This document shows, in pieces, positions 35,461 through 44,244 of a stretch of DNA of 52,762 nt. Position numbers and translations under genes: made by a program. The notes beneath the pieces are model-generated. The model searched no databases and was not told where the DNA came from. It saw only the letters and a program-made list of their open reading frames with translations. Position 1 is the first letter of the stretch. Each line of letters begins with the position of its first letter. Source of the DNA: Nitrospira sp. (GTDB lineage Bacteria; Nitrospirota; Nitrospiria; Nitrospirales; Nitrospiraceae). Where the stretch lies: contig JAICWG010000011.1 in the NCBI GenBank assembly GCA_025934915.1, positions 1 through 52,762 on the forward strand, read 5' to 3'.

Positions 35461-35466
35461 TATAAG
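35461..35466 (+). promoter_or_regulatory. -10 box of the kinase/regulator operon
   Basis: TATAAG (5/6 match). A transcript start about 7 bases downstream (near 35473) would place the centre of the lux-box dyad (35429.5) at about -43, the standard LuxR-dependent position. No -35 hexamer is visible; the dyad occupies its place. Confidence 0.5.
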
Positions 35467-35538
35467 ATGACGTTGCGAGCTGATAGCTGGTATCAGCAAA
35501 GGCATCGGTAATGCGGAGTGGATAAGGAGGGTGGTAAC

Positions 35539-36342
35539 GTGACGGAAGGTAAAACCGGTTTTCAACTGTTGGACGGTGGGCTTCGATCAACCTCAGCGCT
35601 CTCCGGCTCTCAGTCTGGACGATCTCTGAAGGAGTCTTTCGGCCTGCGCCACTTGGAACCATGTGCCGGTGAATTAACCACCGCGTTCAAAGCGACTGAA
35701 AGCCGTTTGAGTAAGCTCCTGGAAGATCGCACCCGTATCAGTCGAGACTTGCATGATTGCGTGTTGCAGTCGTTGTATGTCATCGGTTTGAACATTGAGA
35801 CGGCTCAGCGGACTCGGAACGATCAAACGGCGGAAGCAAAAGAGGTCGACGGCCGGATGATCCGACAGATCAATCAGTTGATTCATGAAGTCCGTGAGAT
35901 GGTTCGAGAATTGGAATCGGGGACTGTCCAAGAATTTGACTTGTCGTCGGAGCTCTTCACCTTGTGCGCGACCTATGAGCAACCAGGACGGTTACGCATA
36001 AAGCTGGATCTCCAACGGGGCGCCATCGATATTCTGACGAACGAGCAAGAGCGAGAAATCCTGAACATCGTGCGGGAGGCTCTCAGCAACTGCGTGCGCC
36101 ACGCCAAGGCAACCCGGGCCGTCGTCTCGATTCGCATACGAGAATCGAAAATCCGGGTGAGCATCCATGACGACGGCGCTGGATTTTCGACGGCCGATGG
36201 GCGGCCACGCGGATACGGGCTTACCAATATGGAGACACGAGCCAAACGACTCGGCGGGAGCTTGAGGGTCCAATCCAAGATCGGAGAAGGCACCCAAGTC
36301 ATCGCGGAGTTATCCTTGGAACCTCTGTTGACTTCCGTATGA
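35539..36342 (+). CDS. NarL-family sensor histidine kinase, soluble
   Basis: 267 residues from GTG 35539, chosen because GGAGG (35526-35530) lies just upstream. HisKA_3 dimerisation/phosphoacceptor motif SRDLHDCVLQSLYVIGLNIE with His72, then HATPase: N-box EALSNCVRHAKATRA, G1 DDGAGF, G2 GYGLTNM. No transmembrane segment and no recognised sensor domain in the first about 50 residues, so the input is cytoplasmic or from a partner. Its coding region overlaps the regulator gene by ATGA, so the two form a pair. The upstream lux-box-like site suggests quorum control. Confidence 0.9.
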   Translation: MTEGKTGFQLLDGGLRSTSALSGSQSGRSLKESFGLRHLEPCAGELTTAFKATESRLSKLLEDRTRISRDLHDCVLQSLYVIGLNIETAQRTRNDQTAEAKEVDGRMIRQINQLIHEVREMVRELESGTVQEFDLSSELFTLCATYEQPGRLRIKLDLQRGAIDILTNEQEREILNIVREALSNCVRHAKATRAVVSIRIRESKIRVSIHDDGAGFSTADGRPRGYGLTNMETRAKRLGGSLRVQSKIGEGTQVIAELSLEPLLTSV

Positions 36343-37019
36343 AACCGTCCTCGGCCAACATCGTTCTTATCGACGACCATGAGATGGTCCGCAGAGGGCT
36401 CCGGGCGCTGCTTCACCTCGAACCGGATATGACGGTCGTTGAGGAAGCCGCAACCGTGGCGGACGGCGTAGCAGCCGTTGAGCGACTCGCTCCTCAGATG
36501 GTATTACTCGACGTGAAGCTCCCCGACGCCTCGGTCACTGAGGCCTGCCGACGGCTTCTGGCCGTCGCCCCGAAGCTTCGGATTCTCGTCCTCACCAGTT
36601 ACGCCGAAGATTCCACGGTGATGGCCGCAGTCCAAAACGGAGCCCACGGATACGTACTCAAGGATGTCCGAATGGATGACCTGATTCGCGCCATTCGTAC
36701 CGTCGCCGGCGGCCATGGCTATCTCGACCCGCGAGTCACCCAGAAAGCGTTGCATTGGATCCGGGCCAGTTCACACCTTGGAGCGACTTCCCAGGGGACT
36801 TCCCGACTGTCCCCGCAAGAGCGCTTGATCCTGCCGCTGCTGGCTGAAGGAAAAACAAATAAGGAGATCGCCGTCCAGCTTCGCTTGAGCGATAAAACGG
36901 TGAAAAACTATCTGGCAAATATCTTTGATAAACTTCATGTCAAGCGTCGTACGGAAGCCGTTGCCTGGTTCATGAAAGAAACCCATGTACCCGGTGCTGC
37001 GCGAAATCCAAAGCTATAG
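36339..37019 (+). CDS. NarL/FixJ-family response regulator
   Basis: 226 residues: receiver domain (acidic pair D12-D13, phosphoacceptor D58 in VLLDVKLPD, Lys108 in GYVLKD) and C-terminal LuxR-type helix-turn-helix (LSPQERLILPLLAEGKTNKEIA, SDKTVKNYLANIFDKL). All switch residues intact, so phosphorylation by the overlapping kinase and DNA binding are expected. Targets unknown. Confidence 0.92.
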   Translation: MKPSSANIVLIDDHEMVRRGLRALLHLEPDMTVVEEAATVADGVAAVERLAPQMVLLDVKLPDASVTEACRRLLAVAPKLRILVLTSYAEDSTVMAAVQNGAHGYVLKDVRMDDLIRAIRTVAGGHGYLDPRVTQKALHWIRASSHLGATSQGTSRLSPQERLILPLLAEGKTNKEIAVQLRLSDKTVKNYLANIFDKLHVKRRTEAVAWFMKETHVPGAARNPKL

Positions 37020-37199
37020 CGTTCCTGTCATCGGCGCTCGTCCGCGGCGCTTCCTCCTTCGTCGCCTCCCCTGACCCCGACGACCCCCTGGCATTGATAG
37101 ACCCTCAGGGTTTATACTACTTACTCAGATAGCCCTACCTGTGATGGGAAGCGGGCGAGCCTTACAGCATCATCTGGTATAGCACCGAGACTTTTCTCT

Positions 37200-39845
37200 A
37201 TGAGCGTGCCGCTGGATACCGACAGCTCAATGTCCACCGAACTTGTCGATCTACGCCGAGACACACTTGAAGCCCAAGTCCGTGAACGCACAGCGGAACT
37301 GGAGCAAGTCATCACTGATCTCAAGCAGGAAGTCGAGCGAAGGCAACAGGCCGAGTCTGCGCTCAAGGTGAGTGAACAGCGCTACCAATCACTTTATGAA
37401 CAGAACCCCTTCATGTATTTCACCATCGCCGCCGACGGCACCATATTGTCCGTCAACCGATTTGGAGCCGATCAGCTTGGATACCTGACAGAAGATCTCA
37501 TCGGCCAATCTATCGTGAAATTGTTTGATTCGAGCGACCGGCACACCGTGCTGACCCGGCTGAAGGACTGTGCCGCCTGTCCTTACACGCTGTTTCAGTG
37601 GGAAGTTGAAAAACTCCGAAAGGACGGAACCAGGCTATGGGTCAAAGAACGAGCGCGGGCGATTCATGACCAAACCGGGCAAATCTTCATCCTGGTGTGC
37701 TGCGAAGACATCACGGAGCGCAGGCTGGCGGAACACCAGCTCCAAGAAACCTCGCGCTTGCTCCGTACCCTCGTTAAAGAATCGGCCCTGCCGATCGTCA
37801 GTCTTGACCAAGACGCCCGAATAACCAGTTGGAACCAGGCGGCAACGCGCTTATTCGGTTGGTCTGAAGAGGACGTGTTGGGACACGAACTCCCTTATAT
37901 TCAGCCGGGTGAAGAAGCATCCGCCGACGCACTGTGGCAAGCAGGAACCCGTGGAGAGGTGACCGGCCCAATAGAACTTCGGCGTCAACACAAAGACGGC
38001 AAAATGCTCGATCTCCTTCTTTGGCCTGTTTTTGTCCATGACAAGCTTGGACAGCTCTCCATCGCCGTCGGGCTGTATGTGGATCAATCGGACCTGAAGC
38101 GGGCCGAGGAAGCCAAGACCAAGAGCGAAGCCAGACTCCGCTCATTCCTGGACGCGCTGGACGACCTCGCGTTTGAATTCGACGAGGATGGACGATATCT
38201 CAATGTATGGACCCGCAACGAAGACAAACTCCTTTTCCCCAAGCAGGACCTTATCGGCAAGCGAGTGACCGACATCTTCGGATCGGAGACCGGTTCCCAC
38301 TATCTCGAAACGATTCGTCGCGTCATTACGACAGGCGAAACAGCGACCGTTGACTATACCCTGTCGTTGGATGGGGAGTTACGGTATTTCTCGGGGATTC
38401 TGACGCTTATTCCAGGAAGCGGAGCGGATAGCGCCACGGTTGGATGCATCGTACGCGACATCTCCGATCGCAAACGTTCCTACTCACTTCTCCAAGCCGC
38501 CATCAATTCGGTCGCCGACGGCTTGCTCGTTATCGATCGGCAGGGGAAGGTCACCAGTGTCAACCGGCGTTTCCTGCATCTCTGGAATATCCCTCAAGCA
38601 CTCGCCGGCAGTGGGGACGACGAGGCGCTGTTGGCCTTTGTCGTCGACCAACTTCAGGCCCCCGAAGCATTTTTACGAAAAGTCCGTGAGCTCTATGCGC
38701 ATCCGGATCAGGAGAGTTTTGATGTGCTTGAGTTCAAAGATGGGCGGGTGTTCGAGCGCTACGCCAGACCACAGATCCTTGATGGTGAGATCGTCGGCCG
38801 CGTCTGGAGTTTCCGAGATGTCACTGAACACAGACGCGCTCAGGAAGCCTTGCGCGCAAGCGAGCTGCGGCTTCAACGCTTCGTGACTGAAGCCCCGGTC
38901 GGGCTAGGTATCCTCGATGAAAACTGGCGAATGGTCAGCGCCAACAAGGCCCTGTGCGAGCTGACAGGGTATGAAGAGCATGAAATCGTCGGCAGCACCT
39001 ATGCCCTCTATACACACCCGGAAGATCTTTCCGCCAACATCGTGTTGACGGACGAGTTTTTCCGCGGGGTTCGCTCGGAATATATCCACGAAAAACGATA
39101 CATTCGAAAGTCCGGTGAAATTATCTGGGTCTCAGTCAAAGCGACTCGCGTTGAATTATCCGGCCATGCCGGGCCGCTCCTCCTTGCCGCGGTTCAGGAC
39201 ATTACCGAGCGCAAACTGGCAATGGAAGAACGTGAGCATTTGAGCCGAGACTTGCATGACAATATTTTACAAGCCCTCTACGCGGTCGGTATGCAGTTGG
39301 AAGCCGGTAAATTGTCGATGGGGAAATCGCCTCGCCGGTCAAAAATCCATATGACTCAAGCCGTTGACCAATTGAATAATCTGATGCTCGATGTTCGGCG
39401 GTTCATCGCCTTGCTGACACAACGCACTACGGCGGAGCCGAACTTCGGACAAGCCCTGCGGCAGCTCATCGTCTCGATGTCCGGCGCCAGCCAATCCACA
39501 CCTGAACTCGACCTTACAAACCCAGTCCTGTCCTTCATTACTCCCAAGCTGGGAGAACAATTACTCAACATCGTCCGAGAAGCCCTCAGCAATAGCACCC
39601 GCCATGCGCGCGCATCCCATCGCTGGGTTCGACTGAGTCTGGCGGATAACACAATCCACTTGATCATCGGTGACAATGGGGTCGGATTTTCCCCCAAGCG
39701 CAACCGTCGCGTTGGTCATGGATTACGCAACATGGTCGCCCGAGCCAAGCAAATCTCCGCCACCTTTACGCTGCAGAGCGCGCCGGGGAAGGGAACCACG
39801 GTCCTGGTCGATGTTCCGCTGAAGAAGGGAACTGTGTATGAATAA
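37200..39845 (+). CDS. Multi-PAS sensor histidine kinase, NarL-type
   Basis: 881 residues without transmembrane helices. A coiled coil (about 15-55) is followed by five PAS domains starting near 58, 180, 310, 430 and 557 (for example YQSLYEQNPFMYFTIAADG, LLRTLVKESALPIVSLDQD, FVTEAPVGLGILDENW). Then come the HisKA_3 motif SRDLHDNILQALYAVGMQLE with His686 and HATPase with EALSNSTRHARASH and GDNGVGF. PAS domains may bind haem, flavin or other small ligands; ligands cannot be told from sequence. The stop overlaps the next regulator gene by 8 bases. Confidence 0.9.
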   Translation: MSVPLDTDSSMSTELVDLRRDTLEAQVRERTAELEQVITDLKQEVERRQQAESALKVSEQRYQSLYEQNPFMYFTIAADGTILSVNRFGADQLGYLTEDLIGQSIVKLFDSSDRHTVLTRLKDCAACPYTLFQWEVEKLRKDGTRLWVKERARAIHDQTGQIFILVCCEDITERRLAEHQLQETSRLLRTLVKESALPIVSLDQDARITSWNQAATRLFGWSEEDVLGHELPYIQPGEEASADALWQAGTRGEVTGPIELRRQHKDGKMLDLLLWPVFVHDKLGQLSIAVGLYVDQSDLKRAEEAKTKSEARLRSFLDALDDLAFEFDEDGRYLNVWTRNEDKLLFPKQDLIGKRVTDIFGSETGSHYLETIRRVITTGETATVDYTLSLDGELRYFSGILTLIPGSGADSATVGCIVRDISDRKRSYSLLQAAINSVADGLLVIDRQGKVTSVNRRFLHLWNIPQALAGSGDDEALLAFVVDQLQAPEAFLRKVRELYAHPDQESFDVLEFKDGRVFERYARPQILDGEIVGRVWSFRDVTEHRRAQEALRASELRLQRFVTEAPVGLGILDENWRMVSANKALCELTGYEEHEIVGSTYALYTHPEDLSANIVLTDEFFRGVRSEYIHEKRYIRKSGEIIWVSVKATRVELSGHAGPLLLAAVQDITERKLAMEEREHLSRDLHDNILQALYAVGMQLEAGKLSMGKSPRRSKIHMTQAVDQLNNLMLDVRRFIALLTQRTTAEPNFGQALRQLIVSMSGASQSTPELDLTNPVLSFITPKLGEQLLNIVREALSNSTRHARASHRWVRLSLADNTIHLIIGDNGVGFSPKRNRRVGHGLRNMVARAKQISATFTLQSAPGKGTTVLVDVPLKKGTVYE

Positions 39846-40572
39846 ATCCAAACCGATTCGGCTGGTCCTGGTGGATGATCATGAAGTCGTGCGTATCGGA
39901 CTCTGTGCGGTCCTCAATTTGACGCCCGGCATGATGGTGGTGGGACAAGGGGAGCGGATGGAGGAGGCGAAGAAGCTCTGCTATCGTCTTAAACCGGACC
40001 TCGTCTTACTCGACATTCGATTGCCGGACGGCAGTGGGGTGGATGCCGCGCGCATGATTCTCTCCAAGTGCCCCAACACTCGCGTGTTGTTCTTGACGAG
40101 CTTCGCCGACAACCATACCGTACTCGAGGCTATTCTTTCCGGCGCTCAGGGCTACATCCTGAAGGACATTGCTTCCAATGCCCTGATCCGTGCCATTCGG
40201 ACCGTAGCCTCGGGTCAAGCTCTGATCGACCCTCGCTTGACGAAAGATACACCGGAATGGTTGAGGAATGTAAATAGTGAGCCGGGGCAATCAAAGCGCT
40301 CTCTCCTGTCTCCACAAGAACAACGTCTTCTGCCGTTGGTGGCCAACGGCCTCACGAATAAAGAGATCGCCCAGGATCTGCGGTTAAGCGAAAAGACCGT
40401 CAAGAACTACCTCGCAAATATCTATTCAAAACTGAATATTGGGCGCCGATCCCAGATTGCCGCCTTCTATGCCGGGAGCTTTAAGGGTTCAGGGGCCCTT
40501 TACCCATCGAGGCTCACTGACCTAGTCAAGCCTGACCACGCGAGGACGACTCCTCATCTCAACTCTTGTTGA
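39838..40572 (+). CDS. NarL/FixJ-family response regulator, partner of the multi-PAS kinase
   Basis: 244 residues. Receiver with D13-D14, D59 (LVLLDIRLPDG) and Lys109 (GYILKD); helix-turn-helix in SPQEQRLLPLVANGLTNKEIAQDL and SEKTVKNYLANIYSKL. The overlap with the kinase makes them a cognate pair. Closely related to the regulator at 36339, indicating a local duplication. Confidence 0.92.
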   Translation: MNKSKPIRLVLVDDHEVVRIGLCAVLNLTPGMMVVGQGERMEEAKKLCYRLKPDLVLLDIRLPDGSGVDAARMILSKCPNTRVLFLTSFADNHTVLEAILSGAQGYILKDIASNALIRAIRTVASGQALIDPRLTKDTPEWLRNVNSEPGQSKRSLLSPQEQRLLPLVANGLTNKEIAQDLRLSEKTVKNYLANIYSKLNIGRRSQIAAFYAGSFKGSGALYPSRLTDLVKPDHARTTPHLNSC

Positions 40573-40677
40573 TGCTCGCCTGTGACCGCGAGGAAAGGCG
40601 AAGTCCCATCGCAGATCAAATCCCCATCCGTCCAATCTCTCTCTACACCACTCACGCGTCCCATGAACACGGCGAAG

Positions 40678-40705
40678 CAGTGAATTGACAGCATTGAATT
40701 CACTG
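40678..40705. promoter_or_regulatory. Dyad overlapping the promoter of the UPF0114 gene
   Basis: CAGTGAATT (40678-40686) and AATTCACTG (40697-40705), a perfect 9-bp inverted repeat with a 10-base spacer. It covers the -35 box and most of the spacer of the promoter described next, the usual place for a repressor operator. Confidence 0.45.
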
Positions 40706-40713
40706 ACTAGGAT
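40685..40713 (+). promoter_or_regulatory. Sigma-70-like promoter of the UPF0114 gene
   Basis: TTGACA (40685-40690, perfect) and TAGGAT (40708-40713, 4/6) with a 17-base spacer. The predicted start is about 54 bases before the gene. The surrounding spacer 40573-40773 has no gene. Confidence 0.55.
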
Positions 40714-40773
40714 ACGCCTCGCCATCGAGTCGTCACTTGAGGGCATGTCATCGTTGGACTGTAGGAGGTCTTG

Positions 40774-41349
40774 ATGTCCGATTCCCATTCGCCCGAGTCC
40801 CGAGAGGCCCATAGATCACTGAAACCTTCTCACTCGGCCAGCAATCACGTCGAGGCAGTTTTTGAATCCATTGTCTTTGCCAGTCGATGGATTCAAGCTC
40901 CGCTCTATGCCGGGCTCATCGTGGCGGAATTGCTCTACGCATACAAGTTTCTCATCGAACTCTGGGAAATGGTGGTTCATATCAACAAGATGGAAGAAAC
41001 TGCGTTCATGCTCGGAGTCTTAGGATTGATTGATGTCACCATGGTGGCCAATCTACTGACCATGGTTGTCATCGGCGGGTATGCCACGTTCGTGAGCAAG
41101 CTGGATTTGGAGCATCATCCGGACCGGCCGGACTGGCTGACCCACGTCGATCCCGGCACCATCAAGATCAAGCTGGCGGCTTCCCTGATCGGCATCTCCA
41201 GTATTCATTTATTGAAAGGATTTGTAGACGTCGCCAATGAAAACCCGGAACATCTGAAGTGGAAGATCTTCATCCACATGACCTTCTTAGCGTCCGCCAT
41301 CCTGCTGGCATGGACCGACAAAATCATGCAGAAGGACAAGAAGCATTGA
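40774..41349 (+). CDS. UPF0114 (YqhA-like) family inner-membrane protein
   Basis: 191 residues with a hydrophilic N-terminus and four hydrophobic segments (about 43-65, 78-104, 130-150, 160-182). Blocks FESIVFASRWIQAPLYAGLI and GTIKIKLAASLIGISSIHLL are typical of this uncharacterised family. ATG 40774 has AGGAGG six bases upstream (40763-40768). Its own promoter and dyad suggest regulation separate from the upstream pair. It ends 6 bases from the convergent regulator gene. Function unknown. Confidence 0.85.
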   Translation: MSDSHSPESREAHRSLKPSHSASNHVEAVFESIVFASRWIQAPLYAGLIVAELLYAYKFLIELWEMVVHINKMEETAFMLGVLGLIDVTMVANLLTMVVIGGYATFVSKLDLEHHPDRPDWLTHVDPGTIKIKLAASLIGISSIHLLKGFVDVANENPEHLKWKIFIHMTFLASAILLAWTDKIMQKDKKH

Positions 41350-41355
41350 AGAACT

Positions 41356-42120
41356 CTACATGGACATCTCTTCACGTATCGAGTTCTGATGTTGCTGCAC
41401 TTTCATGTAAAGGGCAACCGCTTGGGTGCGGCGTTCGATTTTTAACTTTGCGAAAATGCCGGCAATGTAATTTTTGACCGTCTTTTCCGACAGCACCAGT
41501 TTCGTGGCGATCTGTTTGTTGGTGTTCCCTTCGGCGATGAGCGCAATCACTCTCCGTTCCTGCCGTGATAGCGTATGCAACGCGGAAGGAGAGCAAACCG
41601 AATCATGCCTGACCCTCAGCAAGCGAAAGACCTGATCGGCGATCTGCGAGCCGAGGTAGGAATCCCCTTTTGCGACGGTACGAATCGCTCGAATCAGTTC
41701 TATCCCATCGGCCTTCTCCTGTAGATACCCTTGTGCTCCAGCCTCGACTGCGTTGCAGAACACCTCGGTGTCACCGTCCCTCATCACACTGATGATCCGA
41801 ACTGATGGAAGGATATTAAAGAGGGCCTTGTAGATGTCGGACTCCGACCAGCCTGAGAGCCCGGACTTCAGTAAAAGCACATCCGGCTTGGTTCGTTGCG
41901 ATTCGGTGAGTACGGCCTCCGCATTGTCGGCCTCACCGATCACTTCGAGGTCTCGCTCTCCCTCCAGCAGCGCACACACCCCGACTCTGACGACTTCCTG
42001 GCCATCAGCAATAAACACGCGGATCGGCTGAGAGGGAGAAGTCGTAATGCTTGAGAGGTCGAGGACAATCCACTTTTGGTTCTCTTGCGCTCGTCTATGG
42101 TTTTGATCCGTCTGTCGCAT
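41356..42120 (-). CDS. Orphan LuxR-type response regulator with a non-canonical (pseudo-) receiver
   Basis: 254 residues with a 32-residue N-terminal extension. The receiver fold is visible (PIRVFIADGQEVVRVGVCALL, VRIISVMRDGDTEVF), but the second acidic residue is Gly40 and the phosphoacceptor position is Lys85 (VLLLKSGLSG) instead of Asp. The conserved Lys region is GYLQEK. The helix-turn-helix is intact (LSRQERRVIALIAEGNTNKQIATKL, SEKTVKNYIAGIFAKL). It cannot be phosphorylated in the usual way and may be controlled by ligand, partner or expression level. AGGAGG 7 bases before the start. No kinase overlaps it. Confidence 0.9.
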   Translation of the reverse strand: MRQTDQNHRRAQENQKWIVLDLSSITTSPSQPIRVFIADGQEVVRVGVCALLEGERDLEVIGEADNAEAVLTESQRTKPDVLLLKSGLSGWSESDIYKALFNILPSVRIISVMRDGDTEVFCNAVEAGAQGYLQEKADGIELIRAIRTVAKGDSYLGSQIADQVFRLLRVRHDSVCSPSALHTLSRQERRVIALIAEGNTNKQIATKLVLSEKTVKNYIAGIFAKLKIERRTQAVALYMKVQQHQNSIREEMSM

Positions 42121-42234
42121 CCAAATACCTCCTGTGAGTACGAGTCGCTGTACAGACTCGATCCGTATCGACAGGTATCAGGAATGCCTGGCCTAGTTAT
42201 CAGGTCGAACCGCAACCTGATATCGGTTTATGCC

Positions 42235-42909
42235 CTACCGAGAGGTCATCGGCTCTTCGGGCACAAGCTGGTAATCGACGGCATAGCGAATAAGTTCGGC
42301 AGTCGTTCCAAGCCCAAGCTTTTCGCGCAACCGGACTCGATACGTGCTCACGGTCTTGACACTCAGCTTCAATCGCTTCACGACCTGTGAGATCGTGCGG
42401 CCTGTCGCCAATAGGGAGAGGACTCCCAGCTCGCGCACGGAAAGAGATTCATGCGGCCATATCACATCGCGACGCATTGAACGACGGTCGAGCGCTTCAC
42501 GGAACGGCTTCATCACCATCTGAGGTCCGGACAGAATGGCCCGGATAGCATCGTACAGTTCCCCTGACGTCGCTCCTTTGGTGAGATAGCCGGAGGCCTC
42601 GTGAGCCATGGCAAGAACACATATTGTGGATTGTCATGCATGGTCAGCACCAGACACATGAGGGAAGGACGCACTTGTTTAAACCGTCTCAACACGGTTA
42701 AGCCGCTGAAATCCTGAAAACCGATGTCCAGAATCGCTACCTCCACGAGTTCTTGCCGTATGATACTGACTGCTGGACGCTCCTGTACCACCGACGAAGG
42801 GAAATGGGGCTCTATGATTCCCCCTGATAGCTTGGCGAAGAAGAGGATGATCATCGACGATCAGGACACCCATGAGTGCTTGTATGCTCTTCACTTGTAT
42901 GCCTTTCAT
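42235..42909 (-). pseudogene. NarL-family response regulator broken by two frameshifts
   Basis: Reads in three frames. MGVLIVDDHPLLRQAI starts from about 42874 (possible ATG 42909 further up). GGIIEPHFPSSVV to AILDIGFQDFSGLTVLRRF and LVLTMHDNPQYVF lie in the second frame (to about 42614). MAHEASGYLTKGATSGELYDAI and a complete helix-turn-helix (LSVRELGVLSLLATGRTISQVV, SVKTVSTYRVRLREKL) run to the stop at 42235. Phosphoacceptor and Lys positions are retained in the pieces, so decay looks recent. ATG or TTG codons near 42609 could still start a protein with the DNA-binding domain only. Confidence 0.78.
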
Positions 42910-43139
42910 TTGAAACCATAACGCCGGGCGCGGGATAGGGATAGCAGACAAGAACTGATTGGAATGTCGGCGCCGTCCTACAAACAGAGCAATGATCCCG
43001 GATTCCGCGGTTGCCATACAAGACATGTCGGAACACTAGAATCCAGTTGATGAATTCCTGCACAACCAATAGATAGAACAGGCTTGCACCACATTCAACT
43101 GCGGCGCAGTTCAGAATTGGTCGCTCAAGACCTTGATTA

Positions 43140-43418
43140 TCAAGAGGTTCCTTGATCTTGGTTTTGGGCTTCCCTGGCTACTGCGGAATCCCGGCTCAGC
43201 ATGAGCACCGGGAGGGACGGGCGCAGGAGTTTGATCTCTTTGAGGACCTAAAGGCCATGTTTATCGAGAAGCGCCACATCGAGAATCAGCAAGTCCCAAG
43301 GTTTTCGGCGAACAGCCGTCAGCGCCGTCTCGGCAGAGGCTGCTTCAGCAACGAGGTCGCACAGGCCCTCCTCAATCAACAGGTCTTTGATCCCCTTGCG
43401 GAAGATCGGGTGGTTGTT
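43140..43418 (-). pseudogene. Response regulator receiver fragment with in-frame stop
   Basis: NHPIFRKGIKDLLIEEGL to LLILDVALLDKHGL, then TAG at 43248-43250, then VLKEIKLLRPSLPVLMLSRDS to TGA at 43140. The acidic pair at the N-terminus is lost where it joins the kinase remnant, and the DNA-binding domain is absent. CAG or GAG to TAG would explain the internal stop. Non-functional. Confidence 0.72.
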
Positions 43419-43965
43419 CCTCTCCGGAGCTCCGATCGAATCTCGACCTGCCCTCCGAGTAACTCGGTCCTCTCGTAGATACCCCGAAGTCCATACCCCT
43501 TCTTTGGCCCGGCAAACCTCGCGCCACGCCCATTATCCTGCACTGCCAACGCGATCATCCCATCGACGTATGCAGCCCGATGTCCGCTCTCGTCGCCTTC
43601 GCGTGGCGCACGACGTTCGTAACCAGTTCTTGCGCGATCCGGAAGAGCGATCTCTCCAACTCCTGGCCGATCATGGAATGGACGTTCTTCGACTCAACCG
43701 ACAGTCGACAGTCGAACCTTGTTCCCTGTCGTATATCCTCGACCATCGATTGCAGAGCGGCCGTCAATCCGAACTCGTCGAGGATCGCAGGCTGCAAGCC
43801 GTGCACGAATTCTCGGAGTGAGGTAACCAGACGGCCTGCTGCCTTGGTCGCAACCATGACGTTCTTTCCGAGCAGCGATCCCTTTGTACGGGTTCGTTTC
43901 GCAAGCTCTTCCCGGACGCGCCCGAGGCTCAGCCTGAGCGCGCTATGGTCGTTCCATCGATGCAA
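43419..43965 (-). pseudogene. NarL-type histidine kinase remnant
   Basis: The first frame (43965-43555) holds ALRLSLGRVREEL, LREFVHGLQPAILDEFGLTAALQ and an N-box-like AQELVTNVVRHAKATRA. A one-base shift near 43565 leads to DGMIALAVQDNGRG, YGLRGIYERTELLGG and IRSELRRG, where it fuses to the receiver remnant. The segment before LRLSL (LHRWNDHSA) seems to be a damaged H-box, and no sensor part is present. The upstream spacer 43966-44244 contains no recognisable gene, only a GGCCTC-CTC-GAGGCC hairpin near 44141-44155. Confidence 0.72.
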
Positions 43966-44244
43966 CCTGCTCGAAGCTGTCCAGTTCGCATCGCTTGCTG
44001 AGGCTGATCAATGCGATGGGATTCGGCAGATGGAAGTGTCCGGCGAATGGGGTCGCCGAGGAGCCTTTTCACATGCAATGTTCATATGAGTAGAGCACGG
44101 TACACTTCTCGTATTCATGAGGAAAGAGACACTCGTTCATCGGCCTCCTCGAGGCCAAACCTCTCCCATTCACTATGGCCAAATAAACATACCTAAGCTA
44201 CTCAGAATTTATGCGAACCTTCATGTTGATGAGACAGAGCTTAG

